Notes: generated by a model not told the origin, from the letters alone. Shown: positions 25,013-35,983, counted from the first letter of the stretch. The stretch: 64,000 nucleotides of DNA from Paenarthrobacter ureafaciens (GCF_004028095.1 NZ_SBHM01000007.1:62001-126000), one strand, 5' to 3'. Translations and numbers: made by a program.

Positions 25013-26319
25013 CGCAAAAGCCCTTCATAGTGACGTTGTTGTAGCTGCGCATCAATCTGCTTCACGGTTTCCAAGCCCACACCCACCATGATCAGGATTG
25101 AGGTGCCACCGAACGGGAAGTTCTGGTTGGCGTTGATCAGGACGAGTGCAACCAGCGGAATGAGTGCCACGAAGCCCAGGTAAAGAGCTCCCGGCAAAGT
25201 AATCCTGGAAAGCACGTACTGCAGGTAATCCGCGGTCGGTTTACCCGCCCGGATGCCCGGAATGAATCCCCCGTACTTCTTCATGTTGTCCGACACTTCT
25301 TCAGGGTTGAAGGTGATGGCCACGTAGAAGTAGGTGAAAAACACGATCATGGCGAAGTAGAGAGCCATGTAGATGGGGTGGTCGCCCTTGGTGAGGTTGT
25401 TGTTGATCCACTCAACCCAGGGGGCCATCTGCTCTCCCGCCTGCGGCTGGTTGAACTGTGCAATCAGGCCAGGCAGGTACAGCATGGAGGACGCGAAGAT
25501 GACGGGCACGACGCCGGCCATGTTCACCTTGATGGGAATGTAGGTGCTGGTTCCGCCAACAGTGCGGCGGCCAATCATGCGCTTGGCGTATTGCACCGGG
25601 ACGCGCCTCTGGGACTGTTCGACGAACACCACCAGCGCCACCGTGACCAGGCCGATGGCAAGGACGATGAAGAAGGTTCCCGGGCCCTGTGCGGTCCAGA
25701 TGGCACCCAGCGACTGCGGGAAGCCTGCAGCGATCGACGTGAAGATGAGCAGCGACATGCCGTTGCCCACGCCCTTCTCGGTCACGAGCTCGCCCATCCA
25801 CATGATGAGTCCGGTCCCTGCGGTCAACGTGATGATGATGAGGATCGTGGTGATGATGCTCTCATCAGGAATGATCGGCAGGTTGCAGCCGGGCAGCAAC
25901 TGGCCGGAACGGGCCAGGGATACCAGGGTGGTGGCATTGAGCAAACCCAGCGCGATGGTGAGGTACCGGGTGTACTGCGTCAGTTTCGATTGGCCGGAGG
26001 AACCTTCCTCGTACAACTGTTGGAACCGGGGAATGACCACCCGAAGCAGCTGAACGATGATGCTCGCCGTAATGTACGGCATGATACCGAGCGCAAAGAT
26101 GGAAACCTGCAGCAAGGCACCGCCGCTGAACAGATTCACCAGCTGGTAGATGCCCTGCGAGGTGTCACCGGTGTCTAAGCATTGCTGGACATTCTGGTAG
26201 TTCACACCAGGCGAGGGGATGAAAGCTCCCAAGCGGAAGATTGTGATGATTCCCAGCGTGAACAACAACTTGCGTCGCAAATCGGGCGTCCGAAACGCCC
26301 GGCCGAATGCGCTTAGCAA
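25009..26319 (-). CDS. secY: Protein translocase subunit SecY
   Basis: A 436-residue channel protein with ten membrane helices. It opens MLSAFGRAFRTPDLRRKLLFTLGIITIFRLGAFIPSPGV and has the plug and TM2 region (GGALLQVSIFALGIMPYITASIIVQLL) and the loop EVSDNMKKYGGFIPGIRAGKPT. It pairs with SecE, encoded at the right end of the window. A strong terminator separates it from rplO, so it should have its own promoter in the 188-base gap. Confidence 0.98.
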   Translation of the reverse strand: MLSAFGRAFRTPDLRRKLLFTLGIITIFRLGAFIPSPGVNYQNVQQCLDTGDTSQGIYQLVNLFSGGALLQVSIFALGIMPYITASIIVQLLRVVIPRFQQLYEEGSSGQSKLTQYTRYLTIALGLLNATTLVSLARSGQLLPGCNLPIIPDESIITTILIIITLTAGTGLIMWMGELVTEKGVGNGMSLLIFTSIAAGFPQSLGAIWTAQGPGTFFIVLAIGLVTVALVVFVEQSQRRVPVQYAKRMIGRRTVGGTSTYIPIKVNMAGVVPVIFASSMLYLPGLIAQFNQPQAGEQMAPWVEWINNNLTKGDHPIYMALYFAMIVFFTYFYVAITFNPEEVSDNMKKYGGFIPGIRAGKPTADYLQYVLSRITLPGALYLGFVALIPLVALVLINANQNFPFGGTSILIMVGVGLETVKQIDAQLQQRHYEGLLR

Positions 26320-26378
26320 GCGTCCTCCTGAGGTAAAGGTACAAGGATGTAGATGGGGTTAAGGAAACCCAACAATCG

Positions 26379-26384
26379 AGTCTA
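26379..26384 (-). promoter_or_regulatory. Candidate -10 box for secY-adk
   Basis: TAGACT on the minus strand, the same hexamer as in the rpsL candidate promoter, 60 bases before secY and just after the rplO terminator. No good -35 was found at 17-18 bases, so support is weak. Confidence 0.25.
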
Positions 26385-26429
26385 GCTGCTACGGACGCCG
26401 TCAGAATAATCGAGAGTCCACAACCAACA

Positions 26430-26478
26430 AAAAAATCCCGGTACACAGGGCCTCAGGCCCCGCGTACCGGGATTTTTT
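26430..26478. terminator. Intrinsic terminator after rplO (end of the spc operon)
   Basis: A perfect 15-bp inverted repeat, AAAAAATCCCGGTAC and complement, whose A/T ends supply the U-run on either strand. It lies 29 bases after rplO and 111 bases before secY, so it isolates secY-adk from the ribosomal genes. Confidence 0.88.
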
Positions 26479-26507
26479 CTTACTGCGGGCAAGAGCCCCA
26501 CGGGGTC

Positions 26508-26978
26508 TTAGAGAACCGTGGTGCTTCCGCCTGCTGCAGCGATCTTGTCAGCAGCGCTGGAAGAGAAAGCGTGGGCGGTGACGTCAACCTTGACGGTGAT
26601 GTCGCCGGTGCCCAGCACCTTCACGGGCTGGTTCTTACGAACGGCACCCTTCTCAACCAGGGACTCAACGGTGACAGCGCCACCTTCCGGGAACAGCTCG
26701 TTGAGCTTCTCCAGGTTGACAACCTGGAACTCAACCCGGAACGGGTTCTTGAAGCCGCGCAGCTTCGGCAGGCGCATGTGCAGCGGCAACTGGCCGCCGG
26801 CAAAGCCAGCCTTGACCTGGTAGCGGGCCTTCGTACCCTTGGTACCGCGACCGGCAGTCTTACCCTTGGAGCCTTCACCACGACCAACACGGGTCTTGGA
26901 AGTCTTGGCGCCGGGGGCAGGACGCAGGTGGTGGACCTTCAGAGCGTTCTGCTTTTCAGCGGTCTCGTTCTCGGCCAT
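26508..26978 (-). CDS. rplO: 50S ribosomal protein L15
   Basis: A 156-residue L15. [35 protein letters not shown] is the conserved glycine- and arginine-rich N-terminal extension that runs into 23S r[23 protein letters not shown] and [19 protein letters not shown] follow. It overlaps the rpmD stop by one base (TAATG) and is the last ribosomal gene of the spc operon. Confidence 0.98.
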   Translation of the reverse strand: MAENETAEKQNALKVHHLRPAPGAKTSKTRVGRGEGSKGKTAGRGTKGTKARYQVKAGFAGGQLPLHMRLPKLRGFKNPFRVEFQVVNLEKLNELFPEGGAVTVESLVEKGAVRKNQPVKVLGTGDITVKVDVTAHAFSSSAADKIAAAGGSTTVL

Positions 26979-27184
26979 TACTTCGCCTCCTCTACATTCA
27001 CGAGGTGCGGAACCGTGTTGAGCATGCCAACGGTCACGGCGTCAGCGGTACGGACAACGGTGTGTCCGATGCGCTTGAGGCCGAGGGACCGAAGGGTGTC
27101 GCGCTGGTTCTGCTTGGCGCCAATGACGCCCTTGATCTGGGTTATTTCCAACTTGGCGTCGGAAGGAGTCAGGTTCTTAGCCAT
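26978..27184 (-). CDS. rpmD: 50S ribosomal protein L30
   Basis: A 68-residue L30 ([33 protein letters not shown]). It is coupled to rpsE by a two-base gap and to rplO by a one-base overlap. Confidence 0.97.
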   Translation of the reverse strand: MAKNLTPSDAKLEITQIKGVIGAKQNQRDTLRSLGLKRIGHTVVRTADAVTVGMLNTVPHLVNVEEAK

Positions 27185-27186
27185 GA

Positions 27187-27891
27187 CTAGACACCTGCCT
27201 TCTGGTTCTGGAGCGCACGCACCAGGGCAACCGGAGCAACCTCGTCCAGCGGCAGGCCACGGCGGGCAGCCACGGAAGCGGGCTCTTCGAGCTGCTTCAG
27301 GGCGTCAACGGTCGCGTGAACGATGTTGATCGCGTTGGAGGAACCGAGCGACTTGGAGAGGATGTCGTGGATACCCACGCACTCCAGTACCGCACGGACC
27401 GGACCACCGGCGATAACACCGGTACCGGCGGAAGCCGGACGCAGCAGGACAACGCCTGCAGCAGCCTCACCCTGCACGCGGTGCGGGATGGTGTTGCCAA
27501 CGCGGGGAACGCGGAAGAAGGACTTCTTGGCCTCTTCAACGCCCTTGGCGATAGCAGCGGGAACTTCCTTGGCCTTGCCGTAGCCGACGCCAACCATGCC
27601 GTTACCGTCACCGACGACGACGAGAGCGGTGAAGCTGAAGCGACGACCACCCTTGACGACCTTGGCAACGCGGTTGATGGTTACAACACGCTCTACGAAC
27701 TGGCTCTTCTCAGCGTCGCGACCGCCGTCGCGGCCACCACGGCCACCACGGTCGCCGCGGCCCTGGCCACGCTCGCCGCGCTCACCACGACGTCCGCCGC
27801 GGCGGTCGTCGGTAGCGGGTGCGGTCTCAGTTGCTTCAGCAGCTACAGCTTCAGTCACCTGAATGTCCTTTTCGTTGTTTTCAGCGGTCAC
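27187..27891 (-). CDS. rpsE: 30S ribosomal protein S5
   Basis: A 234-residue S5. The first roughly 65 residues are a low-complexity extension rich in Glu, Arg and Gly ([24 protein letters not shown]). The S5 core begins at [35 protein letters not shown]. The extension makes it longer than the roughly 166 residues of E. coli S5 and is common in actinobacteria. The GTG start overlaps the rplR stop (GTGA). Confidence 0.97.
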   Translation of the reverse strand: MTAENNEKDIQVTEAVAAEATETAPATDDRRGGRRGERGERGQGRGDRGGRGGRDGGRDAEKSQFVERVVTINRVAKVVKGGRRFSFTALVVVGDGNGMVGVGYGKAKEVPAAIAKGVEEAKKSFFRVPRVGNTIPHRVQGEAAAGVVLLRPASAGTGVIAGGPVRAVLECVGIHDILSKSLGSSNAINIVHATVDALKQLEEPASVAARRGLPLDEVAPVALVRALQNQKAGV

Positions 27892-28271
27892 AGTGCCAGC
27901 CCACCTTCGCGAGCACCGTCAGCGACGGCGGCGATGCGGCCGTGGTACTTGTTACCGCCACGGTCGAAGACAACAGCTTCGATGCCTGCAGCCTTTGCGC
28001 GCTCTGCAACGAGCTCGCCAACGCGCTTGGCCTTGGCAGTCTTGTCGCCTTCGAGTGCACGCAGGTCAGCTTCCAGGGTGGAAGCCGAAGCCACGGTTAC
28101 GCCCTTGCTGTCATCGACAACCTGAACGAATACGTGACGTGCCGAACGGTTGACGACCAGACGCGGACGTACGGCCGTACCGGCGATGCGCTTGCGGATA
28201 CGAAGCTGGCGACGGCTGCGTGCAGCAGACTTGCTCTTGTTCGAACGCTTCTTGTTAATTGCGATGGCCAT
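27888..28271 (-). CDS. rplR: 50S ribosomal protein L18
   Basis: A 127-residue L18 that binds 5S r[38 protein letters not shown] and [24 protein letters not shown] are conserved. It lies three bases after rplF and overlaps rpsE by four. Confidence 0.97.
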   Translation of the reverse strand: MAIAINKKRSNKSKSAARSRRQLRIRKRIAGTAVRPRLVVNRSARHVFVQVVDDSKGVTVASASTLEADLRALEGDKTAKAKRVGELVAERAKAAGIEAVVFDRGGNKYHGRIAAVADGAREGGLAL

Positions 28272-28274
28272 GGT

Positions 28275-28811
28275 TTACTTACCAGCCTTTCCGACCTTGC
28301 GGCGGATGACTTCGCCGGCGTAACGGACACCCTTGCCCTTGTAGGGGTCAGGCTTGCGCAGCTTGCGAATGTTGGCAGCAACCTCGCCCACCTGCTGCTT
28401 GTTGATACCCGAAACAGAGAGCTTGGTGGGGCCCTCCACAGCGAAGGTGATGCCCTCAGGTGCCGAGACGTTTACAGGGTGGCTGTAGCCGAGAGCGAAC
28501 TCCAGGTCAGAACCCTTGGCCTGAACGCGGTAACCGGTACCAACGATTTCAAGCTTCTTCTCGTAGCCCTCGGTAACGCCCTGGATCATGTTGGCGATCA
28601 GGGTGCGGGTCAGGCCGTGCAGCGAACGCGAGTTGCGCTCGTCGTTCGGGCGGGTGACCGTGAGAGTGTTCTCTTCGAGGGAAACCTCGATCGGGCTGGC
28701 AACAGTGTGGCTCAGCTCGCCCTTGGCACCCTTGACGCTGATGACGGAGCCATCGAGCTTGACCTCAACGCCGGCAGGAACGGTGATGGGGAGACGTCCA
28801 ATACGTGACAT
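28275..28811 (-). CDS. rplF: 50S ribosomal protein L6
   Basis: A 178-residue L6 near the GTPase centre. [17 protein letters not shown] opens it, and [27 protein letters not shown] is the conserved C-terminal rRNA-binding segment. It follows rpsH by 18 bases. Confidence 0.98.
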   Translation of the reverse strand: MSRIGRLPITVPAGVEVKLDGSVISVKGAKGELSHTVASPIEVSLEENTLTVTRPNDERNSRSLHGLTRTLIANMIQGVTEGYEKKLEIVGTGYRVQAKGSDLEFALGYSHPVNVSAPEGITFAVEGPTKLSVSGINKQQVGEVAANIRKLRKPDPYKGKGVRYAGEVIRRKVGKAGK

Positions 28812-28829
28812 TATTCTCTTCCTTTCCCG

Positions 28830-29228
28830 TTACCAGACGTACGCGAGGACTTCGCCGCCCACGCCCTTCTTGCCGGCCTGCTTGTCAGTCAGGAGGCCGG
28901 AAGAGGTGGACAGGATTGCGATACCCAGGCCACCCAGCACGTGAGGCAGGTTGGTGGACTTCGCGTAAACGCGGAGACCCGGCTTGGAGATGCGGCGGAC
29001 ACCGGCGATCGAACGCTCGCGGTTCGGTCCGAACTTCAGGCTGATGGTCAGCTTCTTGCCAACCTCTGCGTCCTCTTCCTTCCAGTCAGCGATGAAGCCT
29101 TCTGCCTTCAGGATGTCGGCAACGCGTGCCTTCAGCTTGCTGTACGGCATGGACACGGTGTCGTGGTATGCCGAGTTTGCATTGCGCAGACGCGTAAGCA
29201 TGTCTGCGACAGGATCTGTCATAGTCAT
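28830..29228 (-). CDS. rpsH: 30S ribosomal protein S8
   Basis: A 132-residue S8. [33 protein letters not shown] and the C-terminal [22 protein letters not shown] are conserved. S8 binds helix 21 of 16S rRNA and in E. coli also represses the spc operon. The 78-base gap before it is too short to hold rpsN, which is usual at this place. Confidence 0.98.
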   Translation of the reverse strand: MTMTDPVADMLTRLRNANSAYHDTVSMPYSKLKARVADILKAEGFIADWKEEDAEVGKKLTISLKFGPNRERSIAGVRRISKPGLRVYAKSTNLPHVLGGLGIAILSTSSGLLTDKQAGKKGVGGEVLAYVW

Positions 29229-29306
29229 TGTGGGCTATAGCCCTTCCTCGTAACGGTTTCCGCTGCGCTGCCCTTGCGGGTCGGCGCGGCCGGACCTGAT
29301 ACGTAG

Positions 29307-29882
29307 TTAGTTTTCAGTCTTGAACGGGAAACCAAGCGCCTTGAGCAGCGCGCGGCCTTCGTCGTCGGTCTTGGCGGTGGTGACGACCGTGATGTCCATA
29401 CCGCGAACGCGGTCAATGGAGTCCTGGTCGATTTCGTGGAACATAACCTGCTCGGTCAGACCGAAGGTGTAGTTGCCGTTGCCATCGAACTGCTTGCCGT
29501 TGAGGCCGCGGAAGTCACGGATACGCGGCAGGGCCAGCGATACCAGACGGTCCACGAATTCCCACATGCGGTCGCCACGCAGGGTTGCGTGTGCACCGAT
29601 CGGCATGCCTTCGCGCAGCTTGAACTGTGCGATCGACTTGCGGGCCTTGGTTACCTGCGGCTTCTGGCCGGTGATGAGGGTGAGGTCGCGGACAGCGCCG
29701 TCGATCAGCTTGGAGTCCTTGGCGGCATCTCCAACACCCATGTTCACAACGACCTTCACCAGACGGGGAACCTGGTTGACGTTCGCGTAGTTGAACTCGT
29801 CCTGCAGGGACTTCTTGATGGTCTCTGCGTACTTCGTCTTCAGACGAGGAACGATCTTGGTTGCGACAGTGGTCTCGCTCAT
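29307..29882 (-). CDS. rplE: 50S ribosomal protein L5
   Basis: A 191-residue L5 that binds 5S rRNA and contacts P-site t[33 protein letters not shown] and [28 protein letters not shown] are conserved. The start overlaps the rplX stop by one base (TAATG). Confidence 0.98.
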   Translation of the reverse strand: MSETTVATKIVPRLKTKYAETIKKSLQDEFNYANVNQVPRLVKVVVNMGVGDAAKDSKLIDGAVRDLTLITGQKPQVTKARKSIAQFKLREGMPIGAHATLRGDRMWEFVDRLVSLALPRIRDFRGLNGKQFDGNGNYTFGLTEQVMFHEIDQDSIDRVRGMDITVVTTAKTDDEGRALLKALGFPFKTEN

Positions 29883-30241
29883 TAGATGTCCTTCCCGGTG
29901 GCCTTGGACACGCGGATACGAACGGTCTTGGTACGGCCGTCCTTCTCAACGGTGTCGAGACGGAAACCAACGCGGGTCGGCTTCTTGGTGGTCGGGTCTA
30001 CCAGAGCGACGTTTGAAATGTGGATCGGGGCTTCAACAACCTCGATGCCACCGGTCTTGGTGCCGCGCTGCGACTGTCCGACCTTGGTGTGCTTGGTGAC
30101 GCGGTTGATTCCTTCTACCAGCACGCGGTTGGTGTCAGGGAATACGCGCAGGACCTTGCCCTGCTTGCCGCGGTCGCCGCCGCGTTCCTGCTTGGCGCCG
30201 GTGATGACCTGAACGAGGTCACCCTTCTTGATCTTAGCCAT
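29882..30241 (-). CDS. rplX: 50S ribosomal protein L24
   Basis: A 119-residue L24 with a KOW motif in [33 protein letters not shown]24 initiates 50S assembly. It lies three bases after rplN. Confidence 0.97.
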   Translation of the reverse strand: MAKIKKGDLVQVITGAKQERGGDRGKQGKVLRVFPDTNRVLVEGINRVTKHTKVGQSQRGTKTGGIEVVEAPIHISNVALVDPTTKKPTRVGFRLDTVEKDGRTKTVRIRVSKATGKDI

Positions 30242-30244
30242 GGA

Positions 30245-30613
30245 CTAGAGCACCTCCGGGGCCAGCGAAACGATCTTCATGAACTTCTTGTCGCGAAGTT
30301 CACGACCAACCGGGCCGAAGATACGGGTGCCGCGGGGGTCACCGTCGTTCTTCAGGATCACAGCTGCGTTCTCATCAAACTTGATGTAGGAACCATCCGC
30401 ACGGCGGCGTTCCTTCTTGGTACGAACGATGACAGCCTTGACGACGTCACCCTTCTTTACGTTGCCGCCAGGGATAGCGTCCTTGACGGTTGCGACGATG
30501 ACGTCGCCGATGCCTGCGTAGCGACGGCCGGATCCACCGAGAACGCGAATGGTAAGGATTTCCTTAGCACCCGTGTTGTCGGCGACCTTCAGTCGCGACT
30601 CCTGCTGAATCAA
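30245..30613 (-). CDS. rplN: 50S ribosomal protein L14
   Basis: A 122-residue L14, [33 protein letters not shown], one of the most conserved ribosomal proteins. It heads the spc operon here, after a 353-base gap that carries a hairpin and a promoter candidate. Confidence 0.98.
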   Translation of the reverse strand: MIQQESRLKVADNTGAKEILTIRVLGGSGRRYAGIGDVIVATVKDAIPGGNVKKGDVVKAVIVRTKKERRRADGSYIKFDENAAVILKNDGDPRGTRIFGPVGRELRDKKFMKIVSLAPEVL

Positions 30614-30850
30614 TTTTTACTCCTTGCGTCGCGCCGGTTCTCAGACCGAAAACATGCATACGGAATGAGCCTTGCGGAACGGTTGATCGGGGTGTCTCTG
30701 GACCTGCCTGGATTTTGCCAGAACAGGCCTAAACGCCCGTGCCACGAGCATCAGCTTCCCTTGCAGAAAACTCTGCGCGGGGCAGTATGCAGCGGCACGA
30801 TTGTTTACGAGGTGGTTGATGACGCGCAAATGGCGCCATACAAACTCAAT

Positions 30851-30880
30851 ATCTTAGCACGTTCAGCGGCCATACCATAA
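30851..30880 (-). promoter_or_regulatory. Candidate spc operon promoter
   Basis: On the minus strand, TTATGG (30875-30880) and TAAGAT (30851-30856) are 18 bases apart. The -10 box is preceded by GTGC, as in the rpsL candidate. It lies just past the rpsQ hairpin and would give a leader of about 230 bases before rplN. Confidence 0.4.
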
Positions 30881-30894
30881 CTGGCCGGAACAGC

Positions 30895-30932
30895 GGAAGG
30901 GCCCGCGCTCCAAACGGAACGCGGGCCCTTCC
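30895..30932 (-). terminator. Hairpin after rpsQ, probable end of the S10 operon
   Basis: A perfect 13-bp GC-rich inverted repeat (GGAAGGGCCCGCG and complement) with a 12-base loop, 34 bases past rpsQ. It lacks a clear U-run, so termination efficiency is uncertain, but its position fits a terminator. Confidence 0.65.
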
Positions 30933-30966
30933 AGTAAGCCCAACCGGACGTCGTCCGGCGTCGGAT

Positions 30967-31266
30967 TTACTTGGCCTTCTCGAGGATCTCCACCAGGCGG
31001 AACCGCTTGGTAGCGGACAGCGGGCGGGTCTCGGCGATCAGAACGAGGTCGCCGATGCCGGCGGTGTTCTGCTCGTCGTGAGCCTTGATCTTCGAGGTGC
31101 GGCGAATAACCTTGCCGTAAAGAGCGTGCTTCACGCGGTCTTCAACCTCAACAACGATGGTCTTTTCCATCTTGTCGGAGACTACGTAGCCGCGACGCGT
31201 CTTACGGTAACCGCGCTGCTGCTCAGCGCTGGCTGCTGCTTCCGTCACGTTTTCCTTCTCGCTCAC
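30967..31266 (-). CDS. rpsQ: 30S ribosomal protein S17
   Basis: A 99-residue S17. [46 protein letters not shown] is conserved and is preceded by a 17-residue polar extension. It overlaps rpmC by four bases and ends the S10 operon. Confidence 0.97.
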   Translation of the reverse strand: MSEKENVTEAAASAEQQRGYRKTRRGYVVSDKMEKTIVVEVEDRVKHALYGKVIRRTSKIKAHDEQNTAGIGDLVLIAETRPLSATKRFRLVEILEKAK

Positions 31267-31583
31267 TTGGCATCCTCTCCAGCTTCAACCTCGGCCGTTT
31301 CAGCCTTGGCAGCCTTCTTGGACTTCTTTTCTTCCTTGGCTTCCACAACCGGTGCGGCAACCTCGGCACGAATGCCCAGCTCGCGCTCACGAAGAACGGT
31401 GTAGATGCGTGCGATGTCCTTCTTTACCGCGCGCAGACGACCGTGGTTCTCCAGCTGGCCGGTGGCGGACTGGAAACGCAGGTTGAACAGCTCTTCCTTG
31501 GACTTGCGGAGTTCTTCAACGAGACGCTCGTTGTCGAAACCGTCCAGCTGTGCGGGTGCGAGATCCTTCGACCCTACTGCCAT
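31263..31583 (-). CDS. rpmC: 50S ribosomal protein L29 with C-terminal extension
   Basis: The L29 helical hairpin ([50 protein letters not shown]) is followed by about 35 residues rich in Lys, Ala and Glu, which makes 106 residues against about 63 in E. coli. L29 sits at the polypeptide exit, near the docking site of SRP and trigger factor, so the tail would project there. It lies two bases after rplP. Confidence 0.96.
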   Translation of the reverse strand: MAVGSKDLAPAQLDGFDNERLVEELRKSKEELFNLRFQSATGQLENHGRLRAVKKDIARIYTVLRERELGIRAEVAAPVVEAKEEKKSKKAAKAETAEVEAGEDAK

Positions 31584-31585
31584 TT

Positions 31586-32002
31586 CTATTCACCACCTTC
31601 GCGACGCACAATGCGTGCCTTCAACGGCAGCTTGTGGATTGCCAGGCGCAGGGCCTCGCGAGCTACCTCTTCATTGACACCGGAGAGTTCGAACAGAACC
31701 CGGCCCGGCTTGACGTTTGCGACCCACCATTCCGGAGAACCCTTACCGGAACCCATACGGGTTTCAGCAGGCTTCTTCGTCAGCGGACGGTCCGGGTAGA
31801 TGTTGATCCAGACCTTGCCGCCACGCTTGATGTGGCGGGTCATCGCGATACGAGCGGACTCGATCTGACGGTTGGTGACGTATGCCGGGCTCAGGGCCTG
31901 GATGCCGTACTCACCGAAAGTGACCTTGGTGCCGCCCGTAGCAGCGCCGGAACGACCCGGGTGGTGCTGCTTACGGTGCTTGACTCGACGTGGGATAAGC
32001 AT
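31586..32002 (-). CDS. rplP: 50S ribosomal protein L16
   Basis: A 138-residue L16. [37 protein letters not shown] and [29 protein letters not shown] are conserved. It borders the A site. Its ATG directly follows the rpsC stop. Confidence 0.98.
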   Translation of the reverse strand: MLIPRRVKHRKQHHPGRSGAATGGTKVTFGEYGIQALSPAYVTNRQIESARIAMTRHIKRGGKVWINIYPDRPLTKKPAETRMGSGKGSPEWWVANVKPGRVLFELSGVNEEVAREALRLAIHKLPLKARIVRREGGE

Positions 32003-32824
32003 TTAAGCCTGTCCTCCTTCTGCTGCAGGAGCAGCAGCTTCAGCGGCCGGTGCTTCAACGGCAGCAGGTGCTGCCTCGGCTGCCGGACGGTCGTTACGAC
32101 GACGGCGGTCGCCACCCGGGCGGCCCGGACGGTCTCCTCCACGGCCGCGGGACGGAGCAGCAGCTGCCTGCTGAGCCAGTTCCTTGGCGGTGACGTCACC
32201 CTTGTAGATCCAAACCTTCACGCCAATGCGGCCGAAGGTGGTCTTGGCTTCGTAGAAGCCGTAGTCGATGTTCGCGCGGAGGGTGTGCAGGGGCACACGG
32301 CCTTCGCGGTAGAACTCCGAGCGGGACATTTCTGCGCCGCCCAGACGGCCCGAGCAAGCAACACGGATGCCCTTGGCACCTGCGCGCTGTGCGGACTGCA
32401 TGGCCTTCTTCATTGCACGGCGGAATGCCACGCGGGAAGTCAGCTGCTCAGCGATGCCCTGGGCAACAAGCTGTGCTTCGATCTCGGGGTTCTTGACCTC
32501 GAGGATGTTCAGCTGGACCTGCTTGCCGGTGAGCTTCTCGAGCTCGCCGCGGATGCGGTCTGCTTCAGCGCCGCGGCGGCCGATGACGATGCCCGGACGT
32601 GCCGTGTGGATGTCCACGCGGACGCGGTCACGAGTGCGCTCGATCTCGACCTTGGCGATGCCGGCGCGCTCCATGCCGGTGGACATGAGCTGACGGATCT
32701 TGATGTCCTCGCGGACGAAGTCCTTGTAGCGCTGTCCCGGCTTGTTGCTGTCAGCAAACCAGTGCGAAACGTGGTCGGTGGTGATGCCGAGTCGGAACCC
32801 GTGCGGGTTTACTTTCTGTCCCAC
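32003..32824 (-). CDS. rpsC: 30S ribosomal protein S3
   Basis: A 273-residue S3 with the KH domain [37 protein letters not shown] and the C-terminal domain [34 protein letters not shown]. The last roughly 55 residues are an Arg/Gly then Ala/Pro/Glu tail absent from E. coli S3. S3 forms part of the mRNA entry channel and helicase. It directly abuts rplV and rplP. Confidence 0.97.
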   Translation of the reverse strand: MGQKVNPHGFRLGITTDHVSHWFADSNKPGQRYKDFVREDIKIRQLMSTGMERAGIAKVEIERTRDRVRVDIHTARPGIVIGRRGAEADRIRGELEKLTGKQVQLNILEVKNPEIEAQLVAQGIAEQLTSRVAFRRAMKKAMQSAQRAGAKGIRVACSGRLGGAEMSRSEFYREGRVPLHTLRANIDYGFYEAKTTFGRIGVKVWIYKGDVTAKELAQQAAAAPSRGRGGDRPGRPGGDRRRRNDRPAAEAAPAAVEAPAAEAAAPAAEGGQA

Positions 32825-33190
32825 TTAGCGAGCCTCCTCTTTCTCCGGGGTTGCGACGACCACGGTGATGTGGCTGGTCCGCTTCTTGATGCGGTAGGCG
32901 CGGCCCTGGGCACGCGGCTGGAACCGCTTCATGGTCGGGCCCTCATCAACGAATGCTTCGATGATGAAGAGGTCGCTGTCGTCGAATGCAACGCCATCGC
33001 GGTCCGCGAGAACGCGGGCGTTGGCCATTGCCGACTGAAGTACCTTGAATACCGGCTCCGAAGCTGCCTGGGGGGCAAACTTCAGAATTGCCAGAGCCTC
33101 ATTCGCTTGCTTGCCACGAACAAGGTTGACGACGCGCCGGGCCTTCATAGGCGTTACGCGGATGTGACGCGCAATTGCCTTGGCTTCCAT
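32825..33190 (-). CDS. rplV: 50S ribosomal protein L22
   Basis: A 121-residue L22. [36 protein letters not shown] and the exit-tunnel loop [24 protein letters not shown] are present and show no duplication or deletion of the kind that gives macrolide resistance. It lies 38 bases after rpsS. Confidence 0.98.
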   Translation of the reverse strand: MEAKAIARHIRVTPMKARRVVNLVRGKQANEALAILKFAPQAASEPVFKVLQSAMANARVLADRDGVAFDDSDLFIIEAFVDEGPTMKRFQPRAQGRAYRIKKRTSHITVVVATPEKEEAR

Positions 33191-33228
33191 TGCTTTCCTT
33201 CTCTCGTCTAAGACGTAAGGTCAGGCGC

Positions 33229-33510
33229 CTAGCGGCGCTTGCCCTTACGGTCGTCCTTAACATGGCCGCGGAAAGTCCGCGTAGGAGCGAATTCGCCGAG
33301 CTTGTGCCCGACCATCGACTCAGTGACAAACACCGGGATGTGCTTGCGGCCGTCGTGTACGGCGATCGTGTGCCCGAGCATGTCGGGGATGATCATCGAA
33401 CGACGGGACCAGGTCTTGATGACGTTCTTGGTGCCCTTTTCGTTTTCCCGTGCGACCTTCACAAAGAGGTGCTGGTCAACGAAAGGACCTTTTTTCAGGC
33501 TGCGTGGCAT
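33229..33510 (-). CDS. rpsS: 30S ribosomal protein S19
   Basis: A 93-residue S19. [19 protein letters not shown] and [51 protein letters not shown] are conserved. It lies in the 30S head with S13, and 12 bases after rplB. Confidence 0.98.
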   Translation of the reverse strand: MPRSLKKGPFVDQHLFVKVARENEKGTKNVIKTWSRRSMIIPDMLGHTIAVHDGRKHIPVFVTESMVGHKLGEFAPTRTFRGHVKDDRKGKRR

Positions 33511-33522
33511 GTGTCCAGGCTC

Positions 33523-34362
33523 CTATCGCTTGTTCTTGCCAGTACGGCGGCGACGAACAATAAGCTTGTCGCTCTCTTTGTTCGGGCGGCGGGTACGGCC
33601 CTCGGGCTTGCCGTTCGGGTTGACCGGGTGGCGACCACCGGAAGTCTTACCTTCACCACCACCGTGCGGGTGGTCAACCGGGTTCATGGCTACACCACGG
33701 ACGGTCGGGCGAACGCCCTTCCAGCGCATACGACCGGCCTTGCCCCAGTTGATGTTCGACTGCTCGGCGTTGCCGACCTCGCCGACGGTTGCGCGGCAGC
33801 GCACGTCAACGTTGCGGATTTCACCGGAGGGCAGACGCAGCTGGGCGAAACGGCCTTCCTTGGCGACGAGCTGGACCGAAGCACCTGCGGAGCGGGCCAT
33901 CTTGGCGCCGCCACCCGGACGCAGTTCAACTGCGTGGATCACGGTACCGACGGGGATGTTGCGCAGCGGCAGGTTGTTGCCCGGCTTGATGTCAGCGTCG
34001 GGGCCAGCCTCGACGAAGTCACCCTGGGACAGCTTGTTCGGAGCGATGATGTAACGCTTGGTGCCATCAACATAGTGCAGGAGGGCGATGCGAGCCGTGC
34101 GGTTCGGATCGTACTCGATTTCGGCAACGCGGGCGTTGATGCCGTCCTTGTCGTGACGACGGAAGTCGATCAGACGGTACTGGCGCTTGTGTCCGCCACC
34201 CTTGTGACGGGTGGTGATCTTACCGGTGTTGTTACGGCCGCCGGTCTTGTGCAGCGGACGCAGCAACGACTTTTCCGGAGTCGACCGCGTGATTTCAGCA
34301 AAGTCGGCTACGCTCGAGCCACGACGGCCCGGGGTAGTCGGCTTGTATTTACGGATTCCCAT
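33523..34362 (-). CDS. rplB: 50S ribosomal protein L2
   Basis: A 279-residue L2. [57 protein letters not shown] and the peptidyl-transferase-proximal [22 protein letters not shown] (with the functionally important histidine) are all present. It lies 29 bases after rplW. Confidence 0.99.
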   Translation of the reverse strand: MGIRKYKPTTPGRRGSSVADFAEITRSTPEKSLLRPLHKTGGRNNTGKITTRHKGGGHKRQYRLIDFRRHDKDGINARVAEIEYDPNRTARIALLHYVDGTKRYIIAPNKLSQGDFVEAGPDADIKPGNNLPLRNIPVGTVIHAVELRPGGGAKMARSAGASVQLVAKEGRFAQLRLPSGEIRNVDVRCRATVGEVGNAEQSNINWGKAGRMRWKGVRPTVRGVAMNPVDHPHGGGEGKTSGGRHPVNPNGKPEGRTRRPNKESDKLIVRRRRTGKNKR

Positions 34363-34391
34363 AATTTAATTCCTCGTTAAAGTGGTCTCCG

Positions 34392-34697
34392 CTACGCGAG
34401 CGGACCGCCGAAGATGTCGATTGTGCCTTCTTTGAGGGTGACAATGGCACGCTTGGTGCTCTTGCGCTGTCCCCAGCCGAATTTGGTGCGCTTGCGCTTA
34501 CCGGCACGGTTGATGGTGTTGATCGATTCGACCTTGACGGAGAAGATCTTCTCCACGGCCAGCTTGATCTCGGTCTTGTTCGAGCGGGGGTCCACCAGGA
34601 AGGTGTACTTGCCTTCGTCGATCAGACCGTAGCTCTTTTCCGAAACGACGGGTGCAAGCACGACGTCGCGCGGGTCCTTGATGGTGGTTACGCTCAC
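34392..34697 (-). CDS. rplW: 50S ribosomal protein L23
   Basis: A 101-residue L23 ([55 protein letters not shown]), docking site for trigger factor and SRP at the exit tunnel. It overlaps the rplD stop by four bases. Confidence 0.97.
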   Translation of the reverse strand: MSVTTIKDPRDVVLAPVVSEKSYGLIDEGKYTFLVDPRSNKTEIKLAVEKIFSVKVESINTINRAGKRKRTKFGWGQRKSTKRAIVTLKEGTIDIFGGPLA

Positions 34698-35311
34698 TTG
34701 GAGGCCTCCTCGTTCTTTGCCTTGTCAGCGACGAACGCGTCGAAAGCAGCCTTGGTGAAGACCACGTCGTCGGAGATGAGCACGTCGTAGGTGTTCAGCT
34801 GGTCTGCGTACAGAACGTGAACATCTGCGAGGTTGCGCACGGACAGTGCAGCAACGTCTTCGGCGCGCTCGATTACGACGAGCAGGTTCTTGCGCTCGGA
34901 GACTGCACGCAGCGACGCCAGTGCTTCCTTGGCGGACGGCTTGGTGCCGGCAACCAGGGCTTCAATAACGTGGATGCGGCCGTTGCGGGCGCGGTCAGAG
35001 AGGGCGCCACGGAGAGCAGCAGCCTTCATCTTCTTGGGGGTGCGCTGGCTGTAGTCGCGCGGGGTCGGACCGTGGACGATGCCACCGCCGGTCATGTGGG
35101 GAGCACGGATGGAACCCTGACGGGCGCGACCGGTGCCCTTCTGCTTGAACGGCTTGCGACCTGCACCGGAAACCTCGGCGCGGGTCTTGGTCTTGTGGGT
35201 ACCCTGGCGCGCAGCAGCGAGCTGTGCGACGACGACCTGGTGCAGCAGGGGCACGTTGGTCTGGACGTCGAAGATCTCTGCAGGCAGGTCTACCTTGACA
35301 GTGCTAGTCAT
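34694..35311 (-). CDS. rplD: 50S ribosomal protein L4
   Basis: A 205-residue L4. The tunnel-lining loop [48 protein letters not shown] is intact, with the Lys and Gly positions where macrolide resistance changes occur unaltered. In E. coli L4 also represses the S10 operon by binding its leader; whether it does so here is unknown. It lies four bases after rplC. Confidence 0.98.
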   Translation of the reverse strand: MTSTVKVDLPAEIFDVQTNVPLLHQVVVAQLAAARQGTHKTKTRAEVSGAGRKPFKQKGTGRARQGSIRAPHMTGGGIVHGPTPRDYSQRTPKKMKAAALRGALSDRARNGRIHVIEALVAGTKPSAKEALASLRAVSERKNLLVVIERAEDVAALSVRNLADVHVLYADQLNTYDVLISDDVVFTKAAFDAFVADKAKNEEASK

Positions 35312-35315
35312 TTAA

Positions 35316-35966
35316 CTAGGCTCCCTTCACGGCGGAACGTACGAGTACGACCTGGCCGCGGGCACCGGGGACGGCACCCTTGATAAGGAGCAGCGACTTC
35401 TCGACGTCAACAGCGTGAACGGTGAGGTTCAGGGTGGTGTGACGTACGGCGCCCATGCGGCCGGCCATTTTCAGACCCTTGAAGACGCGGCTCGGGGTGG
35501 ATGCGCCACCGATGGAGCCAGGCTTACGGTGGTTCTTGTGGGCACCGTGGGAAGCGCCGACACCGGAGAAGCCGTGACGCTTCATAACACCGGCAAAGCC
35601 CTTACCCTTGGAGGTGCCGACGACGTCGATCTTCTGGCCGGCTTCGAAGATCTCAACAGAGAGCTCCTGGCCCAGCTCGTAGGATGCGGCGTCTGCGGTA
35701 CGCAGTTCGACGACGTGGCGGCGAGGAGTTACGCCGGCCTTCTCAAAGTGACCAGCCAGCGGCTTGGTGACCTTGCGGGGGTCGATCTGGCCGTAGCCGA
35801 TCTGTACGGCGACGTAGCCATCGGCCTCTGCGTTGCGCAGCTGGGTGATGACGTTGGAGTCAGCCTGGACAACAGTTACCGGGATGAGCTTGTTGTTCTC
35901 GTCCCAGACCTGGGTCATGCCGAGCTTCGTGCCCAGCAGGCCCTTCACGTTACGGGTTGCGGTCAT
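35316..35966 (-). CDS. rplC: 50S ribosomal protein L3
   Basis: A 216-residue L3 ([82 protein letters not shown]). It reaches the peptidyl transferase centre and helps start 50S assembly. It lies 17 bases after rpsJ. Confidence 0.98.
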   Translation of the reverse strand: MTATRNVKGLLGTKLGMTQVWDENNKLIPVTVVQADSNVITQLRNAEADGYVAVQIGYGQIDPRKVTKPLAGHFEKAGVTPRRHVVELRTADAASYELGQELSVEIFEAGQKIDVVGTSKGKGFAGVMKRHGFSGVGASHGAHKNHRKPGSIGGASTPSRVFKGLKMAGRMGAVRHTTLNLTVHAVDVEKSLLLIKGAVPGARGQVVLVRSAVKGA

Positions 35967-35983
35967 AGTCTCTCAGCACCTCC

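Larger units (their letters stand above)
30614..30966. other. Intergenic region at the S10/spc operon boundary
   Basis: The 353 bases between rpsQ and rplN hold no credible gene. On the minus strand the order is: hairpin after rpsQ, a promoter candidate about 240 bases before rplN, then a long leader with no obvious structure. The weak open frames here have no ribosome sites or recognisable products. Confidence 0.6.
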
